Assembly (NCBI RefSeq): GCF_016863535.1
Contig: NZ_BOPB01000003.1
Location: 1-64,000, forward strand
Direction: 5' to 3'
Length of the DNA stretch: 64,000 bases
Source: Micromonospora lutea
GTDB lineage: Bacteria; Actinomycetota; Actinomycetes; Mycobacteriales; Micromonosporaceae
The translations under genes were made by a program, and so were the position numbers. The notes beneath the pieces were generated by a model. The model saw only the letters and a list, made by a program, of their open reading frames with translations, made no database searches and was not told where the DNA came from. The first letter of the stretch is position 1; each line of letters begins with the position of its first letter. Positions 44,918 to 54,936 of the stretch are shown here, piece by piece.

Positions 44918-47900
44918 ATGAACTCGGCCCAGAGGGGCGTGGACGGAAGTCAGCCGCTGGCAGCGGAAGACGGAACGTCCCGGCTGCTCGCGGCAGCATT
45001 CACGGGCGGCGGTGAGATGGGCGCGCTGATCCGCGACCGTGACTGGTCGACCAGTCCGCTCGGCCCCCCGGACCGCTGGCCCGCCACGTTGGGCAACGCC
45101 ATCAGCACGATGCTCGCCTCCAAGGCGCAGATCGCCATGTTCTGGGGGGAGGATCTGCGCGCCTTCTACAACGACGCCTACCGGCCGACCATCGGCGACA
45201 AACATCCCACCCTGCTGGGCGAACCCGCCCGGGAACACTGGGCGGAGACCTGGAACGTGCTGGGGCCGCTGCTGACCGGCGTACTGCGCGAAGGTGAGTC
45301 GTACCAGGCCCGGGACCATCACTTCCTGCTCAACCGGCACGGCTTCGTGGAGGATGTCTACTTCGACGTCTCGTATGATCCGATCCGCGACGTCGACGGG
45401 GCGATCAGCGGGGTGCTCTGCATCTGTAGCGAGACCACCGGGCGGGTCCTCAGCGAGCGTCGGCTACGCGCGCTGGCCGAGCTCGGCTCGGAACTCGCCG
45501 ATCCGGCCGGCGGCGAGGAACTCGGCGCGGTCGCGGCGGCGGTGCTTGACCGGCATCGGGCCGACGTGCCGTTCGGGCTGCTCTACCTGCGGGACAGCGA
45601 AGGACGTCTGCGACTGGCCGGGGTCAGCGGTGCCGGTACCGTACCGGTCGATCCGTCCGACCGGCTGATGGACCTGGCCGCGACCGGTGACGGCGCGGTG
45701 GTGGCCACCGCCGACCTGCTCGGCCGGGTCCCGGCCGATGCCGCCGACGAGGCGGTGGTGCTGCCGATCAACGCGACCAACGACCTGGCCGGGGTGCTGG
45801 TGCTGGGCGCGGGCCGACGCCTGCCGCTCACCGACGACTACCGCACGTTCTTCGAGCTGGTCGCCGCGCAGATCTCCCGCGCGGTCGGCAAGCAGCGGGC
45901 GTACGAGCAGGAACGGGCCCGGGCCGCCGAGCTGGCTGCCCTGGACCTGGCCAAGACCAACTTCTTCGCCAACGTGAGTCACGAGTTCCGCACGCCGTTG
46001 ACCCTGGTGCTGGGTCCGTTGGAGGAGCTGCTCGCCGACCCCGAGCTCAGTGGGGACCACACGCAGCGGCTGGCCGTGATGCACCGCAACGCCCTGCGGC
46101 TGCTGAAGCTGGTCAACACGGTGCTCGATTTCTCCCGGCTGGAGTCCGGGCGGCTGGTGGCACACTACGAGCCCCACCGATCTGGCCGACTACACCTCCC
46201 GGGTGGCCAGCACGTTCCGCTCCGCCAGCGAGCGCGCCGGGCTGCGGCTGGTGGTGGACTGTCCGCCGTTGTCGGAGCCGGTCTTCGTCGACCCGGACAT
46301 GTGGGAGAAGGTCGTCCTCAATCTGGTCTCCAACGCCCTGAAGTTCACTTTCGAAGGCGAGATCAGCATCCGGATCCGGGAGGTCGACGGCGTCGTCCGC
46401 CTGGAGGTCTCCGACACCGGTGTGGGCATCGACGCGCGCGAGCTGCCGCACGTGTTCGAGCGGTTCCGCCGGGTGCCGGGAGTACGCTCCCGCAGCCACG
46501 AGGGCACCGGGATCGGTCTGGCGCTGGTGCGGGAACTGGTCGAGATGCACGGCGGACGGGTCAGTGCCACGAGCCAGGTCGACGTCGGCAGCACCTTCGT
46601 GGTCACCATCCCGTTCGGTGCCGAGCACCTGCCGGCGGAACGGGTCGCCGACGCCGACCACACCCGGCGCGAGCCACGGCAGGCCCCGCTCTTTGTCGCC
46701 GAGACCGCGCAGTGGACGGGCGGGGCGGCCGCGTCCCACCCGGCGTCGGTCGACGTCTCGGCCGGGTCGGATTCCGACGCCTCGGCGCCCCGGCCCCTCA
46801 CCGCGTCCGCCGGCCACGTGCTGGTTGTCGACGACAATCCCGATCTGCGCGAACACGTCGCCCAGTTGCTCGTGCCCACCTGGGAGGTGAGTACCGCCGC
46901 CGACGGGTTGGAGGCGATGCGGCTCGCCACCGAAGAGCCCTTCGACCTGGTGCTGACCGATGTGATGATGCCGCGCCTGGACGGCTTCGGTCTGGTCGCC
47001 GCGCTGCGCGCGGACCCGCGTACCCGGTACATGCCGATCGTGCTGCTCTCCGCCCGTGCCGGTTCGGCGGAGGAGGTGGCCGGATTGTCGGTGGGTGCCG
47101 ACGACTACCTCACCAAGCCCTTCTCGGGGCAGGAGCTGATCGCCCGGGTCCGCGCCAACATGGCTCTTGGTCAGTTGCGTAACCAGATCATCCGGCGGCT
47201 GCGGGCGCTCGCGGACGCGGCGGTCGCGGTCAACACGGCCCGTTCCACCGCCGACGTGCTCCAGGTCGCCGCCCGCCACGCGTTGAGTCTCGCCGAGGCT
47301 GTCCGGGTGGTGGTCTCCGCGGGTGAAGCACGCTACGAGGCCGACGCCGGTGGAGCCAGCAGCGCCGAGCCCTCCTTCGTCCTGCCGTTGACCGGCGTGG
47401 CCGACCAGCAGCTCGGTGAGCTGCGGGTGTGGCATCCGGCCGCCGAGAACGCCGACGCCGACGAGGCCGCACTGACCGAGCTGGCCCGCCTGGTCGGGGT
47501 GCGGTTGGAAAACGCCCAGCTCTACGAGGCCGAGCACCGCATCGCCACCACCCTTCAGCACAGCCTGCTGCCCCGCACCCTGCCCCAGTTGCCCGGAGCC
47601 GTGGTGGCCAGCCGCTACCTGCCGGGCAGCGCGGATGTCGAGGTGGGCGGCGACTGGTACGACGTGGTGGCCCGGGATGACGACGAACTGGTGCTGGTCA
47701 TCGGCGACGTGGTCGGCAAGGGAGTGCCAGCGGCAGCGGCCATGGGCCAGCTGCGTAACGCGCTGCGCGCGTACGTGCTGGAGGGCTTCGACCCCGGCGA
47801 GTCGCTGACCCGGTTGAACCGGTTGGTGGGGTCCACCGAGTCGCGTTCGTTCGCGACGGTCTTCTGCCTGTGGTTCAGTCCTCGGCTGGGCCGGCTGCGT

Positions 47901-48611
47901 TACGCCAGCGCCGGGCACCCGTCGCCGCTGGTGATCCGGGAAGACGACGTGGCGTTCCTGCACGATCGGGCGCTCGGACCGCCGGTCGGTGCCATCGCGG
48001 GCACCGAGTACGAGACCGTCTCCGGCGAGCTGCGGGCCGGTGATCGACTGCTGCTCTACACCGACGGCCTGATCGAGGACCGGCAGATCGGCATCGACGA
48101 CTCGCTGGCCCTGCTGCGCGCCGACGCGACCCGGTCGGGTGAGCACGTGGCCGACCTGGTCGAGGCGGTGGTGGCGCGGGTCGCCGGCCGGCCGCGACGC
48201 GACGACGTCGCGGTACTGGCTCTGGAGGCGGTCGAACTCGACCGGTTCGAGCTACGGCTGCCCGCTGACCCGACCAAGCTGAGCGTGCTGCGCAAGCGGT
48301 TGGAGGACTTCCTCGTCGCACACCGGGTGAGCGACACCGACCTGTTCGATCTGACCGTCGCGGTCTCCGAGGCGGCGGCGAACGCGATCGAGCACCCGGT
48401 CGACCCGGTGGAACCGGTGGTCGACGTCGAGGTGCGGGTGGAGGACCGCACGGTGGTGGCGACGGTGAGCGACAGCGGGCGGTGGCGGGAATCGACCGGA
48501 TCGAGCTTCCGGGGGCGCGGACTGTCGCTGATCCGGGCACTGGGCGATCTCTCGGTCGAGCACACCCCGCAGGGGACCCGGGTCGTCCTGCGCCGGGAGT
48601 TGAGCGCATAG
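44918..48611 (+). pseudogene. Hybrid histidine kinase / response regulator / SpoIIE phosphatase / anti-sigma factor, frameshifted
   Basis: Reads through 1230 codons if one C is removed from the CCCC at 46172-46175; as written, the first frame runs 44918-47182 and the second from about 46170 to 48611. ATG 44918 follows GGGAGG. Domain order: PAS and GAF sensors (1-330), HisKA with H355 (SHEFRTPL), HATPase (about 435-560, NLVSNALKFT and EGTGIGLALV), REC (about 628-740, D681 in LTDVMMP), a short GAF-like part, SpoIIE/PP2C phosphatase (about 880-1110, GGDWYD and TDGLIED) and RsbW-like HATPase at the end (AVSEAAANAIEHP). It is either a sequencing error or a recent mutation. The convergent STAS gene is its natural partner. 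Confidence 0.85.
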
Positions 48612-48663
48612 TCGAGCGCCGGTCGGGCGGATCACGCCGGCCGGCGGCAGGGACAGATTCGGA

Positions 48664-49020
48664 TCAAGCTGGATGCAGCCAGGGTTGACTGCTCAGGCCG
48701 GCGATCTCCAGCACCCGACTGACCTGCCGGGACGGCAGTACCGTCAACGCGTGCGGATAGTGGCCGGCGAGCCGGACCAGCGCGTGAATGGCTGCCGAGT
48801 CGAAGAAGGTGACCGCGCGCAGGTCGAGTGTCACCTGGGAGGCCGGCTCCCGCAGTGCGGTCTGGAGCATGGTGTCGGCGGTCGCCATGTCCACCTCGCC
48901 GGTTACCACCACGCTTAAGTGATCACCATCGGTTTCCGCGCTGGCGGAGAAGATGGGAGGTGCGCCCCCTTGATCCACGCAGACACCTTGACACAGTGCC
49001 TCTGGTGGGGCAACAACCAT
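48664..49020 (-). CDS. STAS-domain anti-anti-sigma factor
   Basis: 118 residues, of which about 25-110 are a STAS domain: DHLSVVVTGEVDMATADTML, then LDLRAVTFFDSAAIHALVRL with the phospho-acceptor Ser in DSAAIHAL. The family releases sigma factors by binding anti-sigma kinases when dephosphorylated. Placed tail to tail with the SpoIIE/anti-sigma protein, it completes a partner-switching module. ATG 49020; a GTG further in is possible. Confidence 0.88.
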   Translation of the reverse strand: MVVAPPEALCQGVCVDQGGAPPIFSASAETDGDHLSVVVTGEVDMATADTMLQTALREPASQVTLDLRAVTFFDSAAIHALVRLAGHYPHALTVLPSRQVSRVLEIAGLSSQPWLHPA

Positions 49021-49071
49021 CGTGACGGACGGTGCTGGGGGTCTCCGGCCGGGCGGCGATAGGCTTGCGTC

Positions 49072-49929
49072 ATGACCGTCCGTGCGCCGCTGACCCCCGG
49101 CACGCTCTCTCCGTGGCGGCCGGTACCCGCCCACATCACCCGACCGGAGTACGTCGGTAAGAAGGCTCCCCGACCCTGGCAGGGGTCGCACGTGCAGACA
49201 CCGGAAACCATCGAGAAGATGCGTCTGGCGGGGCGGATCGCCGCCCAGGCGGTGCAGTTGGCGGGGGAGCACTGCAAGCCCGGCGTGACCACCGACGAGA
49301 TCGACCGGGTGGTGCACGACTTCCTCATCGACCACGGGGCCTACCCGTCGACCCTGGGTTACCGGGGCTTCCCGAAGTCCTGCTGCACCAGCCTGAACGA
49401 GGTGATCTGCCACGGCATCCCCGACTCGACCGCGCTGGTCGACGGCGACATCATCAACGTCGACGTCACCGCGTACATCGGTGGGGTGCACGGCGACACG
49501 GACGCCACCTTCTGCGTCGGTGAGGTCAGCGAGGAGAACCGGCTGCTGGTCGAGCGGACCCATGAGGCGATGATGCGGGGGATCCGGGCGGTTGCCCCGG
49601 GACGGCAGATCAACGTGATCGGCCGGGTCATCGAGTCGTACGCGAAGCGTTTCGGCTACGGCGTGGTACGCGATTTCACCGGCCATGGCATCGGGGAGTC
49701 CTTCCACAGCGGGCTCTACGTGCCGCACTACGACAGCCCGCGCCCCACCGACGTGATGGAGCCGGGAATGACCTTCACCATCGAGCCGATGATCACGCTC
49801 GGCACCCATCAGTACGACCTCTGGGAGGACGGCTGGACGGTGGTCACCAAGGACCGGAAGTGGACTGCCCAGTTCGAGCACACCGTCCTGGTGACCGAGG
49901 ACGGCCACGAGATCCTGACGCTGCCGTGA
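49072..49929 (+). CDS. map: Methionine aminopeptidase, type I (MapB-like)
   Basis: 285 residues. Removes the initiator methionine from new proteins. All metal ligands are recognisable: [19 protein letters not shown] (two Asp), [11 protein letters not shown] (His), FTIEPMI (Glu) and [11 protein letters not shown] (Glu). A ~40-residue N-terminal extension with [12 protein letters not shown] is that of the type Ic enzymes (M. tuberculosis MapB), and it usually lies between ispG and the infB block as here. ATG 49072. Overlaps the next gene by GTGA. Confidence 0.96.
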   Translation: MTVRAPLTPGTLSPWRPVPAHITRPEYVGKKAPRPWQGSHVQTPETIEKMRLAGRIAAQAVQLAGEHCKPGVTTDEIDRVVHDFLIDHGAYPSTLGYRGFPKSCCTSLNEVICHGIPDSTALVDGDIINVDVTAYIGGVHGDTDATFCVGEVSEENRLLVERTHEAMMRGIRAVAPGRQINVIGRVIESYAKRFGYGVVRDFTGHGIGESFHSGLYVPHYDSPRPTDVMEPGMTFTIEPMITLGTHQYDLWEDGWTVVTKDRKWTAQFEHTVLVTEDGHEILTLP

Positions 49930-50627
49930 CCGAGACCCCGGCGGCGCTGCGCGAGCACCACCACGCGGACATCTCCGGCGGCTGGCTGCGTCCGGCCGTG
50001 TTCGGCGCGATGGACGGCCTGGTCACCAACATCGCCCTGATCGCCGGGGTCGGCGGCGGTGGCGTCTCACCCCGCAACATCGTGCTCACCGGCACCGCCG
50101 GCCTGGTCGCCGGTGCCATCTCCATGGCACTCGGCGAGTACACCAGCGTCCGGTCGGCGAACGAGCAACTCGCCGCCGAGGTGGCCAAGGAACGCCGCGA
50201 GCTGGAGCGTCACCCGGAGGCCGAGGCCCGGGAACTGGCCCAGATGATGACTGCCCGGGGACTGCCGGAGCATCTTGCCACCCAGGTGGCCGAGGCACTG
50301 CGGGACAATCCGGAGCAGGCGCTGCGGGTGCACGTCATGGAGGAGTTGGGCGTCAACCCGGACGAGCAGCCCAACCCGTGGACGGCGGCGCTGTCGTCGT
50401 TCCTCTGCTTCTCCGTCGGTGCGCTGGTGCCGCTGCTGCCGTACCTGTTCGGAGCGACCAGCCTGACGCTGGCCCTGGTGGTCGGTGGGCTCGGGCTCTT
50501 CGCCGCGGGTGCGATCGTCTCGCGCTTCACCAAGCGCCGGTGGTGGACCAACGGGCTGCGTCAGCTGCTGCTCGGTGCCGCCGCGGCGGCGGCGACCTAC
50601 CTGGTCGGGATGCTGATCGGCGGGTAG
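49926..50627 (+). CDS. VIT1/CCC1-family transporter
   Basis: 233 residues, start GTG 49926 overlapping map. [31 protein letters not shown] and [20 protein letters not shown] are the family's first two helices; a hydrophilic ExxxE-rich metal-binding insert (about 80-150, with [17 protein letters not shown]) follows, and three C-terminal helices. Members move ferrous iron or manganese, here probably efflux or compartment transport across the membrane. Confidence 0.9.
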   Translation: MTETPAALREHHHADISGGWLRPAVFGAMDGLVTNIALIAGVGGGGVSPRNIVLTGTAGLVAGAISMALGEYTSVRSANEQLAAEVAKERRELERHPEAEARELAQMMTARGLPEHLATQVAEALRDNPEQALRVHVMEELGVNPDEQPNPWTAALSSFLCFSVGALVPLLPYLFGATSLTLALVVGGLGLFAAGAIVSRFTKRRWWTNGLRQLLLGAAAAAATYLVGMLIGG

Positions 50628-50637
50628 CCCGACCGGG

Positions 50638-51366
50638 TCACCCGTCGAGCAGATCGTCGACGGTGCCGTCGACGGGGCGGCCACGCGCGGTCAGCTCCGC
50701 CGACTGGCCGGCCAGCACGGTACCCACCTCGGTCATGTCCGCCCCGGCGAGCCCGGTCCGCCGGACCGCGTCGCCCCGGTCCCGGAAGTAGGTGCGGCTG
50801 AGCAGGCCGCTCACCGTCGCCGCGGCGAGCCGGGCCTCGCCGAGCATCAGCAGGGCCTGGTCCGTCTCGTACCACTCGGCCAGCCGGGCGGCCCGCGCGT
50901 GCGCCGCGCTGCCCCGGTACCAGGCCGTCCGGGCGGCGGTGGTGAACTCGGCCGGGCGGGCCCGCGCCAGCCGGCCGAGGTGCTCGTCGCGCAGCGTGGG
51001 CAGCCACCCGGTCGGGTCGTGCAGGGCCCGCGTGGTCACGTAACGGTCGGCGGTCAGCGGCCACCGGCTGGTCAGTTGCCGGGCCTGGCGCAGGCGTTCC
51101 TCGGCGGCGACGACGGTCAGGTCGACCAGTACGCCATCCACCCGGCGGGTCGCCGCTGGCGGTCCGGTGCCGGGCCGGTAGGTGGCCACCAGCAACCCGA
51201 CCTCACCGACGCCACCGCCATCGTCGTCGCCGTGGGCCAACGGACCGTGCACCGCGACCGCGAGCACATCGGCCGGGAACCGCCGCCGGATGGCCGCGGC
51301 GACCCGCTCGGCAACGTCCCACCGGGGATCGTCCCGGTGTTCCTGGACACCGTCCACGCCGATCAC
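50638..51366 (-). CDS. Putative nucleotidyltransferase-fold protein
   Basis: 242 residues from GTG 51366. AAIRRRFPADVLAVAVHGPLAHGDDDG recalls the nucleotidyltransferase motif GS-x10-D-x-D; VGLLVATYRP and VDGVLVDLTVV could supply the third acid. The C-terminal half is helical (LLMLGEARLAAATVSGLLSRTYF) as in kanamycin-nucleotidyltransferase-like and HEPN-fused proteins. The usual Gly-Ser is replaced by Gly-Pro, so activity is uncertain. Confidence 0.65.
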   Translation of the reverse strand: MIGVDGVQEHRDDPRWDVAERVAAAIRRRFPADVLAVAVHGPLAHGDDDGGGVGEVGLLVATYRPGTGPPAATRRVDGVLVDLTVVAAEERLRQARQLTSRWPLTADRYVTTRALHDPTGWLPTLRDEHLGRLARARPAEFTTAARTAWYRGSAAHARAARLAEWYETDQALLMLGEARLAAATVSGLLSRTYFRDRGDAVRRTGLAGADMTEVGTVLAGQSAELTARGRPVDGTVDDLLDG

Positions 51367-51512
51367 CCCGCGATCGCGCCAGCCACCCCGTCGCCGACAG
51401 CGACGTCCCGGTCACCGCACACCCTAACGCCTGGGTCGGGAATCTCGGTCGAGCCGAGGCGGGTCGACCCTAGGTCGCGCTGCCGGGCATCTCCCACCCG
51501 TTCTGGGCTGGC

Positions 51513-52022
51513 TCAGTGCGGCTGGTCGGACCCGGCCGGCTCGCCGGTGACGCGGCTGTCGTCGGGCACCAGGCGGAAGATCCGGATCTCCCGGCCGCCG
51601 GCCCGCTCCACGTACGTTTCGTAGGCCGGCCACTCGTCGACCAGCAGCCGCCACAGTCGGTCGCGTTCGGCGCCGGTGGCCACCTCGGCGCGTACCGGGA
51701 TCCGGCGACCCTTGACGTCCACCTCGGCCCTCGGTTCGGCGAGCAGGTTCAGCGACCACGCCGGCTGGTGGGTTTGGCCCCAGTTCGATCCGATCACCAC
51801 GTAGCCGTTCCCGTCGGGCACGTAGAGCAGCGGGTTACTGCGCGGGCGACCCGACTTGCGGCCGGTTGTGGTGATCACCAGGGACGGTACGAGCCCGAGG
51901 GCGACCACCCTGCCCCGGGTCAGTCGACCGACGGCGCGGTCGACGGGTACCAGCAGCCGGATGGTGGCGCCGAACCAGCGGTGCCGACCGACCCGGCGGG
52001 TGACGCTTCCCAGAACGGACAT
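51513..52022 (-). CDS. Deazaflavin (F420)-dependent nitroreductase-family protein (Ddn-like)
   Basis: 169 residues. LVPSLVITTTGRKSGRPRSNPLLYVPDGNGYVVIGSNWG followed by HQPAWSLNLLAEPRAEVDVKG is the Ddn split barrel with the TTTGRKSGRPR cofactor-binding loop. An N-terminal basic and hydrophobic stretch may touch the membrane, as in mycobacterial Ddn. Reduces quinones with F420H2 by family. ATG 52022. Confidence 0.9.
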   Translation of the reverse strand: MSVLGSVTRRVGRHRWFGATIRLLVPVDRAVGRLTRGRVVALGLVPSLVITTTGRKSGRPRSNPLLYVPDGNGYVVIGSNWGQTHQPAWSLNLLAEPRAEVDVKGRRIPVRAEVATGAERDRLWRLLVDEWPAYETYVERAGGREIRIFRLVPDDSRVTGEPAGSDQPH

Positions 52023-52060
52023 TCGCCCAGTCTGCCGTCGCCGACCGAGCCGCGACAGTG

Positions 52061-52188
52061 GCCGATCAGCCGCAGCTGGCTGCGGCCGACCCGGGCCGAT
52101 CAGCCGCAGCTGGCTGCGGCCGACCCGGGTTGATCAGCCGCAGCTGCGGCCGAACCGGGCCGATCAGCCGCTGCTGCGGCCACTGCGG
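52061..52188. repeat. Array of four tandem hairpin repeats
   Basis: Four units at 52061-52094, 52095-52128 (34 bp each, identical), 52129-52158 and 52159-52188 (30 bp). Each starts G(C/T)(C/T)GATCAGCCG. The long units contain GCCGCAGCTGGCTGCGGC, an 8-bp hairpin; the short ones have lost four bases of it. The array lies downstream of the permease operon (minus strand) and just upstream of the Ddn-like gene. Confidence 0.85.
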
Positions 52189-52209
52189 GCTGGTCGGCGG
52201 TGCGTGCGG

Positions 52210-54936
52210 TCAGTCCAGGCGGCGTTCCACCGGTAGCCGCGACCGGGTGAACAGCGCCGCGCCGACCATCGCCACCAGTGGTACCGCGACCAGCACACCG
52301 AGGGTGAGCCAGGGCATCACCAGCGGGTAGGGCGGTTCGATCGGCCAGCGGTCGGCGTAACGCTGGTTGGTGAAGACCAGCACGATCACTGCCGAGGCAA
52401 GTCCGGCGACGATGCCCAGTGTGGAGCCGAGCACCGCGATCAGGCCGGCCTGGCAGAGCGACAGGAGGCGGCGTACGCCGGGGCCCGCACCGACCGCGGC
52501 GAGTGTGGACAGGTCGGTCCGTCCCTCGGCGGCGGCCAGGCCGGTGGCGATGCCGGCGGCGCCGACGGTGACGACCGCGGAGACCCCCGCCAGCAACAGC
52601 AGCAGCGGCTGGGTGTCGTCGTAATCCCGGTTCCACTCCACACCGATCCCTGCGGGATGAAGCGGGCGTAGTGCGGCGGCGAAGTCGTCCTGCTGCTCTC
52701 GGTCCGGCGGCTGGTGGGCGTCCAACGCCCAACCGATCTGCCGGATCTCGAGCCCGAGCCGGTCGGCGGCGGCGGGGGAGAGCAGCAGCCACTGTTCACC
52801 GAGCCCGGTGTGCAGCGCGTGTCCGGACACCGTGGTGGTGTCCGGCTGCCGAGTCTCGTCACCGTGTTCGACCAGCAGATCCAGCTGGTTGTCATGGAGG
52901 AAACGGGCATCGGTGACCACGGCACCACCCGAACGCAGGGTGGCGGTGGCGGCTGCGACCTCGGCCGGCGCGACCCCGGTGAGCAGGCGCAGCGTGGTGC
53001 CGTCGTCCACGGCGACCCGCAGGTACGGGTCGGGGACACCGTCGTCGACCTGCTGGCAGCGGGGGTCGGCGCGGGCTCGCAGTTGGTCGGCCTCGCTGAG
53101 CGGCTCGTACGGCTGCCAGGGGCAGGCCCGCTCGGGCGGCATGATCGCGGTGATCGTGCAGGTGTGGAAGTCGGGTGGACAACCGGCGGTCAGCAGCGGG
53201 GCGATCGTGTCGGTGCCGAGCACCGTTCGCGCCGGGCCGCTCAACTCGTCGAGGGTGAGCCGGTCCTCCGACGCGGGATCGTCGCCGGCGGTGACCAGCA
53301 CGGTGTGTTCCGGGAGCAACGCCCGACGTTGCTGATCGGTGCGAACGTCGTCGCTGGCCAGGAAGAGACCGAGGGCGACACTGCCGGCGACCGCCGCCAT
53401 CACCGCGGAGATGGCCGGCGCGGCCGACGCACGGTTACGACTGGCGTCACGTACCGCGATCCGGGGTGCCAGTGGGAGGAAGCGACCGAGCCGGGCCAGC
53501 AGTCCCACCAGCGTCGGGGTGGCGAACACCAGCCCGAGTTCGCCCAGGACCAGCCCGGCGAGGATGACCGACTGTGAGGTGACGACCGCACCGATCGCGG
53601 CCACGACGGTCCCACCGGCGGCCAGCGCGATACCGAGGGTGAGCCACCGGCGTCGGTGTGCCGGCGGGGTGCGCCGTCCGGAGAGCCCGGCGACCACGTC
53701 CTGCCGGGCGGCCGTCCACGCCGGCGCCAGCGCGGCCAGGACCCCGGCCAGCACCGCGACCAGCGCGATCACGACCAGCGCCGTGGGCCAGACGCGGTAG
53801 CCGCCGAGCCGTTGCTGGAAGATGAACTGTTCGATCAGCGGCCGTCCGGCGAAGGCGGCGGCCACGCCGAGCGTTATTCCGGTCGCGGCACCGACACCGC
53901 CCAGCACCACGCCGTCGGCGAGCACCACTCGGCGCAGGTGGGCGGCATCGCCACCGGCGACCGCCACCAGGGCCAGGTCCCGCCGCCGCCGACGTACCCC
54001 GACGGCGAACGCCGGCCCGACCAGCAGCACCACTTCCAGCAGGCCGAGCCCGCCGATCAGTACGCCGGTGCCGACCTCCTCCATGGTCAGCCTGTCGACC
54101 GGCGGGTCGAGCTGCTGGAGCAGCGCCCCTGGTGGCGTGGGTGTCCGGGCGGCGACCACGACGCCGTTGTCGTTGAGCCGCCGGAGGGCGTCGGCGGTGA
54201 GCGGGCCCGGCAGGTCAACCAGGTAAACCTCGTCGGGGTTCGGCTCCGTAGGTGCCCCGACGGGGTGCAGGATGACCATCGGGGTCAGTTGTTCGGGAAG
54301 TTCAACCACGCCGACGACCGTCCAGCTGCGGGTGCTGTCCCCGCCGTCGATCCGGTCCCCGAGGTCGACACCGAGGCTGCGGCGGGCAGCCGGGTTCACC
54401 GCGATCTCGTCAGCGGTGGCCGGTGCCCGTCCCCGGTGGATCCGGGCGAGGCCGTGCCCGAGCGGGTCGGTCAGGTCGACCACGGTGGCCATGATGTCGT
54501 CGCGGATCCGGTCGCCCTGCCAGGCGTTGAACGGCACCCAGCGGCGCACCGACAGCAACCGGCTGCCCTCGGGCAGCAGCGAGGCGACGTGCTCCCGGGT
54601 GCCCGGTACGGCGAGCGGGTAGTCCGTACCGACGGAGATCCAGTTGCTGCCGTCGGCGTTCTGCTCGATCGGGCTGCGACCCACCACCCGCAGTTCCGCG
54701 TCGGCGCTGCCGAGCCGGCGCTCCAGTTGCTCGCTCGGGGTGAGTTGGGCCATGTCCATGCTCACCGCGACGAAGCTCAACGCCAGCACCGGCAGGATGA
54801 TCATCGCCAGCACCAGGGCGGTACGCCCCCGGGCCCGCGTCGCCTCGCGCCGGGCGATGCGCAGTGCCGTCCGCCACGATCCGATCGTCTCGGCCAGCCG
54901 TGCGCCGCCGAGCAGCCGGGATTTTCCGTCGCTCAC
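52210..54936 (-). CDS. ABC transporter permease, FtsX/MacB type (908 aa)
   Basis: 908 residues with an N-terminal helix (LVLAMIILPVLALSFVAVSM), a large extracytoplasmic domain, two groups of membrane segments around residues 275-540 and 780-900, so it is the duplicated FtsX-like type. GTG 54936 overlaps the ATPase gene stop by GTGA. With the ATPase and PadR upstream it makes a complete MacB-like export or lipoprotein-handling system. Substrate unknown; such PadR-linked systems often answer to antibiotics or cell-envelope stress. Confidence 0.9.
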   Translation of the reverse strand: MSDGKSRLLGGARLAETIGSWRTALRIARREATRARGRTALVLAMIILPVLALSFVAVSMDMAQLTPSEQLERRLGSADAELRVVGRSPIEQNADGSNWISVGTDYPLAVPGTREHVASLLPEGSRLLSVRRWVPFNAWQGDRIRDDIMATVVDLTDPLGHGLARIHRGRAPATADEIAVNPAARRSLGVDLGDRIDGGDSTRSWTVVGVVELPEQLTPMVILHPVGAPTEPNPDEVYLVDLPGPLTADALRRLNDNGVVVAARTPTPPGALLQQLDPPVDRLTMEEVGTGVLIGGLGLLEVVLLVGPAFAVGVRRRRRDLALVAVAGGDAAHLRRVVLADGVVLGGVGAATGITLGVAAAFAGRPLIEQFIFQQRLGGYRVWPTALVVIALVAVLAGVLAALAPAWTAARQDVVAGLSGRRTPPAHRRRWLTLGIALAAGGTVVAAIGAVVTSQSVILAGLVLGELGLVFATPTLVGLLARLGRFLPLAPRIAVRDASRNRASAAPAISAVMAAVAGSVALGLFLASDDVRTDQQRRALLPEHTVLVTAGDDPASEDRLTLDELSGPARTVLGTDTIAPLLTAGCPPDFHTCTITAIMPPERACPWQPYEPLSEADQLRARADPRCQQVDDGVPDPYLRVAVDDGTTLRLLTGVAPAEVAAATATLRSGGAVVTDARFLHDNQLDLLVEHGDETRQPDTTTVSGHALHTGLGEQWLLLSPAAADRLGLEIRQIGWALDAHQPPDREQQDDFAAALRPLHPAGIGVEWNRDYDDTQPLLLLLAGVSAVVTVGAAGIATGLAAAEGRTDLSTLAAVGAGPGVRRLLSLCQAGLIAVLGSTLGIVAGLASAVIVLVFTNQRYADRWPIEPPYPLVMPWLTLGVLVAVPLVAMVGAALFTRSRLPVERRLD

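Noticed and set aside
52061-52188. CRISPR array
   Set aside because: Units are directly adjacent with no unique spacers and no cas genes nearby; it is a tandem hairpin repeat.
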